Assembly (NCBI GenBank): GCA_019752535.1
Contig: JAIEMA010000032.1
Coordinates: 1 to 64,000 of the forward strand
Direction of reading: 5' to 3'
DNA length: 64,000 nt
DNA from: Bacteriovoracaceae bacterium
GTDB lineage: Bacteria > Bdellovibrionota > Bacteriovoracia > Bacteriovoracales > Bacteriovoracaceae
Position 1 is the stretch's first letter, and every line of letters starts with the position of its first letter. A program made the translations under genes and the position numbers. Below, piece after piece: positions 15,973 to 24,051 of this stretch. Under the pieces are notes generated by a model. That model saw nothing but the letters and a program-made list of their open reading frames with translations. It was not told the DNA's origin and searched no databases.

Positions 15973-16609
15973 AAAAAAGCTCGTTCTCTTTAGTGTCATT
16001 GGATCAGTGATTATCTTTATCATTGCGGCTTACTGGTATCAGCAGCAGCAACAACATTCCGATCTTTTGAATTCTCAAAACAATGCCGGAAGTCTTGAGA
16101 GAAAAACCGCGATGGTTTTAGGCGATGATCGCGCTGCAGTCACTGTCGTTGAGTTCTTTGACCCAGAATGTGAAAGTTGTCGCTTATTTCACCCGATGAC
16201 AAAGATGTTACTTCAAGAGTTTGAAGGTAAAGTAAAACTTCAGTATCGCTACGCTGCCTTTCATCCAAATTCTGATATGGCGATAAGGATTCTCGAGGCG
16301 GCTCGTGGCCAGAATCGTTATTGGGAAGTTCTTGATCTTCTCTTTCATCACCAGCCTGAATGGGGAAGTCATACCGATCCAAAGCCTGAACTCATTTGGA
16401 CTTATCTGCTTGAAGCAAAGATTGATATTAAGGCGATCAAAGATGAGATGTTTTCAGAATCGATTAAATCGATTCTTGATCAGGACAGAAAAGATGGAGA
16501 GTTACTTGGCGTAAGGATGACACCATCTTTTTTTGTTAATGGTGAGCCTCTACTTCAGTTTGGCTATCAAGAGCTTAGAGAGTTAGTCCTTAAGCACTTA
16601 AAAAATTAA
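15965..16609 (+). CDS. BdbD/DsbA-family thioredoxin-fold protein
   Basis: One N-terminal membrane anchor (residues 5-24) is followed by a DsbA-like thioredoxin domain with the active site CESC in FFDPECESCRLFHP and a cis-Pro loop near MTPSFFVNG. It should oxidise or isomerise thiols of exported proteins in the periplasm, reoxidised by the BdbC-like protein encoded just upstream. Many of the secreted proteins in this window carry Cys pairs and could be substrates. The stop codon shares TTAA with the convergent neighbour. Confidence 0.88.
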   Translation: MNKKKLVLFSVIGSVIIFIIAAYWYQQQQQHSDLLNSQNNAGSLERKTAMVLGDDRAAVTVVEFFDPECESCRLFHPMTKMLLQEFEGKVKLQYRYAAFHPNSDMAIRILEAARGQNRYWEVLDLLFHHQPEWGSHTDPKPELIWTYLLEAKIDIKAIKDEMFSESIKSILDQDRKDGELLGVRMTPSFFVNGEPLLQFGYQELRELVLKHLKN

Positions 16610-17268
16610 AACTCGTGAGATGGAATACGCCAGTTCGCCAAAACCTTGATTTGAGTCAGCACAAGATCTTTGGTTTCTAGGGAGAGTTCTACTTTCCCTC
16701 TTGTTTTTACCAAAGCAGAGATTTGACGATCTAGAAGTTTTGTATTTCCCGGTAAATCGTTTCCAATGTTCTCTAGCACCTTAGCTGCTTCAATAAATGT
16801 TGGAATTTTTGTGTTCACATAAGCAGCAGCAACCTCTTTGAGTTTTGCTTTTAAGTTCATTAAGTATTGCACTTCAGTGGCATTGTTTTGTGGTAATTTT
16901 TCAAAAGCCCATCTCTTAAGTTCTGGCATAGAAGTATCAAAAGCATAAAAAGGGACGACTTTATCAAAGTCCCAACCCCAAGCCACTTTCTTTACAATAA
17001 TACCTTGGCACACCACTTGTGTGGCATCGTCTTCAATGTTTGAAACGTTCACCTTAGAAGTGGCCGTGATCTTTTCTATCTTGCCATTCTTTTTACAGTC
17101 GTAAATACAATCAAAGCTAACCTTCCTGGGATAGGATGCATTGAAGTCATTTTGGATATATCTTTTAGATCCAACTTCAGCGAGGCAGGAGTTTTCAGGA
17201 ATTTCTACCGCCGCATAAGTGGCAAAAGAGGCAAGAAGCATGAATGCAGATATAAATTGTTTTTTCAT
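16606..17268 (-). CDS. Secreted hypothetical protein, 220 aa
   Basis: Signal peptide (MKKQFISAFMLLASFATYA) and a mature domain with four conserved-looking Cys residues in the first half (NSCLAEV, DCIYDCKKNG, VVCQG), probably disulfide-bonded. The second half is helical (KAKLKEVAAAYVNTKIPTFI). No family recognised. Convergent with the bdbD-like gene, sharing TTAA. TATGCT lies six bases before the ATG. Confidence 0.65.
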   Translation of the reverse strand: MKKQFISAFMLLASFATYAAVEIPENSCLAEVGSKRYIQNDFNASYPRKVSFDCIYDCKKNGKIEKITATSKVNVSNIEDDATQVVCQGIIVKKVAWGWDFDKVVPFYAFDTSMPELKRWAFEKLPQNNATEVQYLMNLKAKLKEVAAAYVNTKIPTFIEAAKVLENIGNDLPGNTKLLDRQISALVKTRGKVELSLETKDLVLTQIKVLANWRIPSHEF

Positions 17269-17326
17269 GTTCCAAGCATACTTTAATTTGATTTGAGAGG
17301 ATTAAAGTGTGTAAAAAAGCCAAACC

Positions 17327-17354
17327 TTGCCATCTTCAAGATCATCCCCATATT
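17327..17354 (+). promoter_or_regulatory. Promoter of the rhomboid gene, leaderless arrangement
   Basis: TTGCCA at 17327-17332, a 16-base spacer and CATATT at 17349-17354 are followed by six bases and the ATG at 17361. There is no Shine-Dalgarno sequence. Confidence 0.6.
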
Positions 17355-17360
17355 TGAGAT

Positions 17361-18056
17361 ATGAAACTTGTTTTACGCGAAAACTGGTATACGCAGAAGC
17401 CAAAAAAATGGGGCTTTGCTGGAACACTTTTTATCACTTCTTTGGTCTATGCCTTAAGCCGTTGGCATTTTATGGGTCATGATCTTTCAGCAAGCGGGTT
17501 TGAAGTTTTTCATCAGCATCAATATTGGCGAGCTTGGAGCTCCCTATTTGTCCATGCTGATTTAGCCCACCTTTTGGCCAACACGCCTTTGCTCGTGTTG
17601 TTCACTTATTTACTCATTTCACGATTCAATATTTTAGTTCCCCTTTTTGCCTTTTTTATTGGCGGTTTTCTGAATTTAATTGTTTTAAAAACAATGCCCT
17701 TAGAGGGTCATCTTTTAGGAGCCTCGGGGGTTGTCCATGCGGTTGGGGCCCTATGGCTGTCGCTTCATGTCTTTATTGATCAAAGAGAGAAGTTAAAAAC
17801 ACGCTTTGGGAGTGCTCTTTTTTTAGTCCTCATGCTTTTTATTCCCGACACTTATCGACCTCAAGTGAGCTATCTTAGCCATTTTTTAGGATTCATGAGT
17901 GGGGTAGTCATTGCGTATGGAATTTCTCGAATTTGGAGAGCGACTTTTCTCTCTGTGGAGAGATGGGATGAGGTCCCTGAGCCGGTAATCGAATTTGATT
18001 GGAATCCCTCTGTAAATTCTTCTGAGTCATCCCCAGAGAGCGCGATTTTCCCTTAA
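17361..18056 (+). CDS. Rhomboid family intramembrane serine protease
   Basis: Six membrane helices with the full rhomboid active site. The catalytic serine is in GASG (Ser122) and the catalytic histidine in YLSHFLGF (His174). The oxyanion-side HxxxN element is HLLAN (His70-Asn74). The protein is thus likely an active GlpG-type protease that cleaves membrane proteins within the bilayer. The acidic C-terminal tail of about 40 residues is cytoplasmic. It heads an operon with a secreted protein and rlmF. Confidence 0.88.
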   Translation: MKLVLRENWYTQKPKKWGFAGTLFITSLVYALSRWHFMGHDLSASGFEVFHQHQYWRAWSSLFVHADLAHLLANTPLLVLFTYLLISRFNILVPLFAFFIGGFLNLIVLKTMPLEGHLLGASGVVHAVGALWLSLHVFIDQREKLKTRFGSALFLVLMLFIPDTYRPQVSYLSHFLGFMSGVVIAYGISRIWRATFLSVERWDEVPEPVIEFDWNPSVNSSESSPESAIFP

Positions 18057-18065
18057 TCTAAGGGG

Positions 18066-19325
18066 ATGAAAGTTCTATTGATAATCTTGCTCCTATTTGT
18101 TGGGTCTTATGCCCAAGCTCAAGACCTTTTGGATGTTATGCCAGAGGAGCATCAGTTATTAGAGAAATCGGCCACTATTGATAACTCACTTCCCATCGAC
18201 TCAAAAGAAAATTTGGATTCTTGGCTTAATAAAGATTTATATCTTGCCAGTGGCTACCAGCAACAGAGTTATGTTTTAAAAGATATTCAAGGAGACATCG
18301 CTCTACTCGGTTTTGCGCGAACTAATATGAAGCGCATTAAACTCATGATCAAAAAAGATAAAGAGGGATTAAGAGAGTTGATCTCTCTTCAGAAAGATGG
18401 ATTTAATCGTTACAAAGATCAATACAATCAATGGACTTTTAATCCTCTTGATCCATTTCCGGTCTCCACGGTTCTAACGGAAGAGAGAATTGATTCATTT
18501 AACATATCTGAGGAATCAAAAAAAATACTTAAAGAGAAAGCATTAGATCAAGACATTGGATTCGAATTAAAGAGTAAAGCTTTTGTTTCTAGAAAAGTCG
18601 TCAACATGATGACCCAAGTGATTCAAGACGAATATTATCAATCAGGAATTGAACCTAAGCTTGGCAAAGAGCACACTTTTGCTTCTGAGACCTATGCTTT
18701 CTATAAAAAAGAGTATCCAGTTTTAAAGTCTGGAATGACAAAATTATTTATGGCTCTAGGGAATGGACTTACTTTCCGCTTCATGGTGACAGATAAGGAA
18801 CATGCACTTGCAGAGATCATTGAGTCGCGTCCTTATGAATCGGTTACTCTGGCGGACGCGTTTCGATGGAGCTATCGCTTAAACGAGGGAGATGTTTATC
18901 TCACTTTGCTAACGTTAGAAAATCTTTTTGCTTATCACTGGACTAACCCTAAGCGTGATCAAGTGGCCGTTGTTCAGAGGTTAAAGCAATTCACTCACTA
19001 TTTTAATAAAGGTGATAAGTTTGGTCACTGGTATCACTTTTGGGGCATGGTTCTCTATGGCCATGTTCGAGGAGCAGCTCGCGCGAGTGTCGTCGGTGCG
19101 ATTGAAGAACTCTTAAGTCGTCTGGCCGGTGGTGAGGAAAATCAAGAAAACCAAGAGGGACGTGTGAATGTGGGCGGAGGTCTTGTGGGCGGCAAGCTCA
19201 ATAAGATGTTGCGCTCAAAGGGTTACTTAAAAGAGAAGTTTGATTCTAATCCTGAATATTTAAATGAGTCTTATTATTTGGAACCGATGGATCTTGATCG
19301 GGCCATAAAAAAGCATTTTGAATAA
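18066..19325 (+). CDS. Secreted hypothetical protein, 419 aa
   Basis: Signal peptide (MKVLLIILLLFVGSYAQAQ), then a helical, charged protein. There is a glycine-rich stretch (GRVNVGGGLVGGKLNKML) near residue 385, and a Trp/His-rich helix (FGHWYHFWGMVLYGHVRGAAR) near 340 whose hydrophobic and His residues could line a membrane or metal site. No family recognised. It lies nine bases after the rhomboid gene and its stop overlaps the rlmF start (TAATG), so the three are one operon. It might be a rhomboid substrate or partner, which is only a guess from position. Confidence 0.65.
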   Translation: MKVLLIILLLFVGSYAQAQDLLDVMPEEHQLLEKSATIDNSLPIDSKENLDSWLNKDLYLASGYQQQSYVLKDIQGDIALLGFARTNMKRIKLMIKKDKEGLRELISLQKDGFNRYKDQYNQWTFNPLDPFPVSTVLTEERIDSFNISEESKKILKEKALDQDIGFELKSKAFVSRKVVNMMTQVIQDEYYQSGIEPKLGKEHTFASETYAFYKKEYPVLKSGMTKLFMALGNGLTFRFMVTDKEHALAEIIESRPYESVTLADAFRWSYRLNEGDVYLTLLTLENLFAYHWTNPKRDQVAVVQRLKQFTHYFNKGDKFGHWYHFWGMVLYGHVRGAARASVVGAIEELLSRLAGGEENQENQEGRVNVGGGLVGGKLNKMLRSKGYLKEKFDSNPEYLNESYYLEPMDLDRAIKKHFE

Positions 19326-20176
19326 TGCATCCTAAAAATCGCCATAATGATCGCTATGATTTTGTCTCGCTTATACAAGCGCTTCCCGCTTTGGCCGAGT
19401 TTGTGATTCCTCATCCAAAATCGGGCGACACGATTGATTTCTCTAATCCCAGGGCCGTACTTTGTTTGAATGAAGCCATTCTTATTAAGGATTACGGTCT
19501 TACAGAGTGGTTTCTCCCTAAGGGTTATTTGTGCCCACCTATTCCTGGGCGTGCTGATTATATTCACCACATCGCTGAGCTTTTAAAAAACAAGGGTGGC
19601 AATGTGCGCGTCCTTGATATTGGAGTGGGGGCCAATTGTATTTATCCTTTAATAGGATTTAATGAGTATGGATGGCGTTTTGTGGGAAGCGAGATTGATG
19701 AGAAAGCACTGGCTCATGCAAAAGATCTTTTACGCCGCAATAAATTAAATGCTTTTATAGAATTACGATTACAGCGAAACCCTGAATCGATTTTTAAAAA
19801 TATGATTACCCCGACTGATCGTTTTGATCTCACGATTTGTAATCCGCCATTCTATAGCTCGCTTAAAGAAGCTCAAGATGAGAGTGCGAGAAAGTGGAAA
19901 CATCTAGGACTCAAGCATTCAGCGGATCATCGCAATTTTGGTGGTGGTGGAAGTGAATTGTTTTGCAAAGGTGGGGAAGCCGCCTTTTTGAAAGCTATGG
20001 TTGAAGAGAGTAAAGAATTTGCCAAACAGGTAAAATGGTTTTCTTCATTGGTTTCAAAAGAAGGATTACTGGATGCTCTGGATGCTCAGCTTGAAAAAGC
20101 TGGGGCGAGTGAAATGCATATTATCGATATGGAGCAGGGGCAAAAAAAGAGTCGAGTGGTGGCCTGGAAATTTTAG
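19325..20176 (+). CDS. rlmF: 23S rRNA (adenine-1618-N6)-methyltransferase
   Basis: RlmF methylates A1618 of 23S rRNA. The N-terminus HPKNRHNDRYDF and the segment LCLNEAILIKDYGL are typical. The SAM-binding motif I reads VLDIGVGANCIYPLIG and the catalytic motif is NPPFY. Length 283 is slightly shorter than in E. coli (308). Start ATG overlaps the stop of the previous gene in TAATG, so coupling decides the start. Stop shares TTAG with the convergent gene. Confidence 0.93.
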   Translation: MHPKNRHNDRYDFVSLIQALPALAEFVIPHPKSGDTIDFSNPRAVLCLNEAILIKDYGLTEWFLPKGYLCPPIPGRADYIHHIAELLKNKGGNVRVLDIGVGANCIYPLIGFNEYGWRFVGSEIDEKALAHAKDLLRRNKLNAFIELRLQRNPESIFKNMITPTDRFDLTICNPPFYSSLKEAQDESARKWKHLGLKHSADHRNFGGGGSELFCKGGEAAFLKAMVEESKEFAKQVKWFSSLVSKEGLLDALDAQLEKAGASEMHIIDMEQGQKKSRVVAWKF

Positions 20177-20520
20177 GTATTCAGTTTGGCGTCTGCTTTT
20201 CTCAATCTTCCGGATAAAGCTTTTAAAAGTGTTTGAATAAAAACTGAAGAGCTTCTGACTTCCTCATCAAAGTGCGGACGATTGATCATCAGAACTTCAC
20301 AGTCTGTGTGAGCTTTGACTGTAGCAGAGCGATTCAAGTTATCTAAAAACGACATCTCGCCCACCGTTTCACCGGCCTGAATGTAGCCCAGTTGAGTGGG
20401 CTTGCCGTCTTTGAATTTACTCACCACTAATTCGCCAGATTTTAAAATATACATACAATCACTCTTTTCACCTTCATGAATAAGAGTTTCTCCAGCGCGT
20501 AGTTTTAAGGGCATCATCAT
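20173..20520 (-). CDS. Stand-alone cyclic-nucleotide-binding domain protein
   Basis: The whole 115-residue protein is one cNMP-binding domain. GETLIHEGEKSDCMYIL, the phosphate-binding-cassette region GETVGEMSFLDNLNRSATV and the terminal helix are present, with no DNA-binding or enzymatic part. Such proteins may sense cAMP/cGMP or act by protein contact. The RSATV Arg favours ligand binding. The gene is divergent from a methyltransferase with 45 bases between the starts. TAAACT lies six bases before its ATG. Confidence 0.82.
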   Translation of the reverse strand: MMMPLKLRAGETLIHEGEKSDCMYILKSGELVVSKFKDGKPTQLGYIQAGETVGEMSFLDNLNRSATVKAHTDCEVLMINRPHFDEEVRSSSVFIQTLLKALSGRLRKADAKLNT

Positions 20521-20565
20521 AGAGAAAGTTTAGCCTTTTATTAAAAAAAACGATAGATTCACTGC
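20521..20565. promoter_or_regulatory. 45-bp divergent region with two leaderless -10 boxes
   Basis: On the minus strand TAAACT (complement of 20527-20532) lies six bases before the ATG at 20520. On the plus strand TAGATT (20554-20559) lies six bases before the ATG at 20566. No ribosome binding site precedes either start. Confidence 0.5.
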
Positions 20566-21228
20566 ATGCGAGAAGTGATAACCAGTGACGCCATAGAGTG
20601 GTTGAAGAATTTTGAGCCCCAAGAGGGAACTTCTCTTTTGGCCTCTCTTCCCGATATTTCGGAATTCCCTGGCTACTCTCTAGACGAGTGGAAAGCTTGG
20701 TTTTTAGAAACATCAACTCTTGTTCTTTCTAAAACTCCATCCCAGGGCGTCTGTATTTTTTTTCAATCTGATATCCGCGTTGAAGGTGAGTGGATTGATA
20801 AGGGATATATTTGCCAAAAAGCCGCTGACTCACTGGGGATGAAAACGCTCTGGCATAAAGTGGTTTGTCGCGCTCCAGTTGGGCAAGCCACTTTTGGGCG
20901 ACCGGGCTATTCTCATGTTCTCTGTTTTACCCATGATCTTAAAATTGATTTAGCTCGCTCCAATGGCGATGTGTGGCCTGAAACAGGTGAGAAAACCTGG
21001 GTGAGGGGGATGGGGATTGAGGTTTGTCTCAATATTGCTCGTTTTCTCAAAGAGCAAACACCGACCCATACACTTATTCATCCGTTTTGCGGTCAGGGAA
21101 GTATGCTCGCCGCGGCCAATTTTTTTGGATTAAAAGCGGTGGGTATTGAGCGCAGTGCTAAACGCGCTGAGAAAGCTAGACAGATGCAGCTGACAAAAGA
21201 TGGGCAAGGCTTCAGAGAGGAAGTATAG
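20566..21228 (+). CDS. Putative SAM-dependent methyltransferase with permuted motif order
   Basis: The recognisable SAM motif (HPFCGQGSMLAAANFFGL, followed by VGIERS) sits at the C-terminus, near residue 178. The likely catalytic segment (SLLASLPD) is near residue 25. This order is that of beta-class/N4-N6 nucleic-acid methyltransferases, in which the catalytic motif precedes motif I. The catalytic tetrapeptide is not a clear (D/N/S)PP(Y/F), so the substrate is open; RNA, DNA and protein are all possible. It is the first gene of a plus-strand run reaching into the purine locus. Confidence 0.65.
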   Translation: MREVITSDAIEWLKNFEPQEGTSLLASLPDISEFPGYSLDEWKAWFLETSTLVLSKTPSQGVCIFFQSDIRVEGEWIDKGYICQKAADSLGMKTLWHKVVCRAPVGQATFGRPGYSHVLCFTHDLKIDLARSNGDVWPETGEKTWVRGMGIEVCLNIARFLKEQTPTHTLIHPFCGQGSMLAAANFFGLKAVGIERSAKRAEKARQMQLTKDGQGFREEV

Positions 21229-21253
21229 TAGCTCCACACATCAAGGAGAAATT

Positions 21254-21760
21254 ATGCTTTATGAATTGACCATTCCTCAGTCTCAAAAAATGCTTACTAA
21301 TCTTTTGGGAATTCTAGATAAAGCCGCACAATTTGCGGATTCAAAAAAAATCACGATGGAAGTTCTTCTTCAATCAAGACTCGCTCCTGATCAATTCCCT
21401 CTTATGCGCCAATTACAAATTGCCTGCGATACGGTGAAGCTCGGCGCAAGTCGTCTCACTGGGAAAGACGCTCCCGTTCATGAGGATAAAGAAGTGACAC
21501 TTCAAGAAATCAAAGTACGCATTGAAAGTGTTCAAAATTATCTGAAAACATTTAAGCCAGAAGACTATAAAGGGGCCGAAGAGAGAAAAATTTCTCAGCC
21601 ACGCTGGGAAGGGAAATGGATTACAGGCAGCGAGTATGTCCATCAACATATTCTTCCTAACTTGTATTTCCATGTAACGACGGCTTACTCGATTCTTCGC
21701 CACAATGGCGTTGATATTGGAAAGAAAGATTACTTGGGGCCAATGCCTTATAAGAACTAA
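21254..21760 (+). CDS. DUF1993 family protein
   Basis: The start is set by AAGGAGAAATT immediately before ATG at 21254; the frame extends 54 bases further upstream without signals. The 168-residue protein fits the DUF1993 family, a DinB-like helical bundle: a first helix LTIPQSQKMLTNLLGILDKA, the LAPDQFPLMRQLQIACDT segment and the late HILPNLYFHVTTAYSILRHNGVDIG with conserved His. Related bundles bind a metal. Function unknown. It lies nine bases before the alcohol dehydrogenase gene. Confidence 0.85.
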   Translation: MLYELTIPQSQKMLTNLLGILDKAAQFADSKKITMEVLLQSRLAPDQFPLMRQLQIACDTVKLGASRLTGKDAPVHEDKEVTLQEIKVRIESVQNYLKTFKPEDYKGAEERKISQPRWEGKWITGSEYVHQHILPNLYFHVTTAYSILRHNGVDIGKKDYLGPMPYKN

Positions 21761-21769
21761 GGAATACAC

Positions 21770-22813
21770 ATGAAAACTTTTGGATACGCGGCTCACACCG
21801 CAAAAGCTCCACTGGCACCTTACACTTTTGAGCGTCGTGCAGTGGGTGAACATGACATCGCTATTGAAATTAAATATTGTGGAATTTGTCACTCAGACAT
21901 TCACTTTGTTCGTGATGAATGGGGAGCGCAAAAATATCCCTGTGTTCCTGGACATGAAATAGCTGGGATCGTCACGCAAGTCGGATCAAAGGTCACTAAA
22001 CACAAAGTAGGTGATGCTGTTGGTGTAGGATGCATGGTGGATTCTTGTCGTCATTGCTCATCATGTGAGTCTGGCCAAGAGAATTACTGCTTGAATGGGT
22101 CGACCATGACCTATGGGGGAAAAGAGAAGGATGGCTCAATCACTCAAGGAGGATATTCTTCTGCGATTGTGGTCAGTCAGGATTTTGCTTTAAAGATTCC
22201 AAAGAATCTTCCCCTTGATGCCGCGGCTCCTCTGTTGTGCGCCGGGATCACACTTTATTCTCCCTTGAGTCACTGGAAAGCAGGGCCTGGAAAGAAAGTG
22301 GCGATTATCGGTCTTGGAGGCTTAGGACACATGGGTGTGAAGATTGCGCACGCCATGGGCGCTGATGTCACCGTTCTCTCTCATTCTCTTAAAAAGAAAG
22401 AAGAGGGGATGAAGATGGGCGCGAATGCCTTTTACGCCACCAGTGATGCAGAAACCTTCACGAAACTTCGCGGACAGTTTGATCTTATTATCAATACTGT
22501 TTCGGCGGAGCTTGATTGGAATATGTACCTCTCGCTTTTAAAGCTTGATGGCACCATGGTGGTCCTAGGTCTTCCAGAGAAAGCCATTCCAGTGAGTGCT
22601 TTTTCACTTATCATCGGACGCAAAAGCCTCTCAGGCTCTGTGATTGGTGGTATTAAAGAGACACAGGAGATGTTGGATTTCTGCGGAAAACATAACATCA
22701 CTTGCGATATTGAACTGATTCCGGTCACAAAAATTAATGAAGCTTACGAGCGCGTGGTGAAATCTGATGTTCGCTACCGTTTCGTGATCGACATGAAAAC
22801 ACTTCAAAGCTAA
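21770..22813 (+). CDS. Zinc-dependent alcohol dehydrogenase, YahK/CAD type
   Basis: A 347-residue medium-chain dehydrogenase of the NADP-linked aldehyde reductase/cinnamyl alcohol dehydrogenase group. The catalytic zinc ligands are in CGICHSD and PGHEIAG. The structural zinc loop is [15 protein letters not shown], and [10 protein letters not shown] is the cofactor-binding turn. It probably reduces aldehydes to alcohols in the cytoplasm. A good AAGGAA precedes the ATG. It is adjacent to DUF1993 and to an unknown gene of the purine region, but there is no pathway reason to link them. Confidence 0.9.
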   Translation: MKTFGYAAHTAKAPLAPYTFERRAVGEHDIAIEIKYCGICHSDIHFVRDEWGAQKYPCVPGHEIAGIVTQVGSKVTKHKVGDAVGVGCMVDSCRHCSSCESGQENYCLNGSTMTYGGKEKDGSITQGGYSSAIVVSQDFALKIPKNLPLDAAAPLLCAGITLYSPLSHWKAGPGKKVAIIGLGGLGHMGVKIAHAMGADVTVLSHSLKKKEEGMKMGANAFYATSDAETFTKLRGQFDLIINTVSAELDWNMYLSLLKLDGTMVVLGLPEKAIPVSAFSLIIGRKSLSGSVIGGIKETQEMLDFCGKHNITCDIELIPVTKINEAYERVVKSDVRYRFVIDMKTLQS

Positions 22814-22824
22814 ACTCTGGGGGC

Positions 22825-23967
22825 ATGACCAAGCTTACTGATGTTGGAATTGCCCCCAACCTTTTACTAAAAGACGTCGAAACGACAGCGCCCTTTCTTT
22901 TTAGAGGAGAGCTCAACACGTCTACGCCTCAAACGGCCTATCTCGCTAAACTCATTCATTATAAAAAAAATCTTAAACTTTTAAAAACCATCGATCTCTT
23001 TGAATACTTCTCCATCTGCATGAGTGCCCATTGGGCGACGGCCGGAACATTTGTACCGACCAACGTGGATAATCAAATTCGTGAAGGACTTTGGAAGCAC
23101 TCTCAGATTCAAAAGTTTTTAGATAAGATGGCGAGACTCACGATTGAATCGTGGACATGGGATTACTCTCAAGTCACGAATCGAAAATCCTTCAATCCCA
23201 AAAATGGTCAGGTGATGAGCACTCATGAAGGCACATGGCTCTCGGTGGCCATTGGAGCTTATTGTGCTCTGGTGAAGTATAAATCGCCTCTCCAAAAAGA
23301 GATGAGTGAAGTCATCCTGGCGGAAATTGAGAAGGAAGAGAAACTTCTTCAAGAGCTGCGCCAAAATCGAGATTTCGAAAATTTCTTAAGATCATCGGCC
23401 CTGATGGCCCACAATTTTGGTGATCTTGATCGTGTGATCGATCAGTGGCTGATGCCACTTGATGATCCTTTTAGAAAGCGGATTTATAAACTAGGCCATG
23501 AACTCAATCCAAACTATTCAAAAGTTTTAGCTTTTGCCGGACAGGTGAATAAGAAATTCCTCTCGGTTGAAAATCACCGCCATATGTCGATGAGGCAGCC
23601 CAAGTGTTTGCGCCAGTCGCATCACTTTCTTGTTCCTGTGGGGCCTTTTATGGAAAAATGGGGTGAAACTCTTGCTGGCTCTCAGTTGTTATCCAAAGCC
23701 GATCTAGGAGAAATTGTGGCCGCGCTTTTTGATGGCTATAATCGTCAAAATCTGGCCATGGGCTATGCCCGCTGCTTTGGAGGCATGATGAGAATGCTGC
23801 CCAAAGGTCTTGAAAGTCTAGAGATGGATATTCCTTTTGATCTTGCTCTTGAGATAAAAAAATCGAAGTTTTTTGAAATCTCTGAGATCTCGGATGGAGA
23901 TTTTAGGGCCATGTATAAAAAGCACCTAGAAGAGTTCATCTGCCCTGTGACTCAAGAGCAGTTTTAA
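22825..23967 (+). CDS. Unrecognised 380-aa protein upstream of the purine genes
   Basis: A cytoplasmic protein without signal peptide. It is His/Met/Arg-rich in the segment NHRHMSMRQPKCLRQSHHFLVP (residues about 250-275), and contains SAHWATAGTFVPTN near 70 and MGYARCFGGMMRMLPKG near 315. No family recognised. It starts 11 bases after the alcohol dehydrogenase and ends 84 bases before the urate hydroxylase-like gene, on the same strand. The purine pathway encoded downstream lacks an allantoinase and a ureidoglycolate lyase by homology, so this protein is a candidate for a missing step. That is inference from position only. Confidence 0.6.
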   Translation: MTKLTDVGIAPNLLLKDVETTAPFLFRGELNTSTPQTAYLAKLIHYKKNLKLLKTIDLFEYFSICMSAHWATAGTFVPTNVDNQIREGLWKHSQIQKFLDKMARLTIESWTWDYSQVTNRKSFNPKNGQVMSTHEGTWLSVAIGAYCALVKYKSPLQKEMSEVILAEIEKEEKLLQELRQNRDFENFLRSSALMAHNFGDLDRVIDQWLMPLDDPFRKRIYKLGHELNPNYSKVLAFAGQVNKKFLSVENHRHMSMRQPKCLRQSHHFLVPVGPFMEKWGETLAGSQLLSKADLGEIVAALFDGYNRQNLAMGYARCFGGMMRMLPKGLESLEMDIPFDLALEIKKSKFFEISEISDGDFRAMYKKHLEEFICPVTQEQF

Positions 23968-24051
23968 CGCTGTGCTCTCCAGGCGCTTCTCACTTGGTTT
24001 ATCATTCTTAGCATGCTGTAATTTACCCTCTGAATTTTGAGGGAGTTTACC

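Noticed and set aside
21770-22813. Alcohol dehydrogenase as part of purine catabolism
   Set aside because: It is a standard YahK/CAD-type enzyme. No step from urate to malate needs an alcohol dehydrogenase of this type, apart from a possible ureidoglycolate dehydrogenase, which belongs to another family.
22825-23967. Calling the 380-aa protein an allantoinase or ureidoglycolate lyase
   Set aside because: Position suggests a pathway role, but no motif of these enzymes is visible, so only the hypothesis is reported.
24028-24046. Hairpin CCCTC/GAGGG that could mask the puuD ribosome binding site
   Set aside because: The stem is only five base pairs with an eight-base loop, too weak to claim regulation without conservation data.
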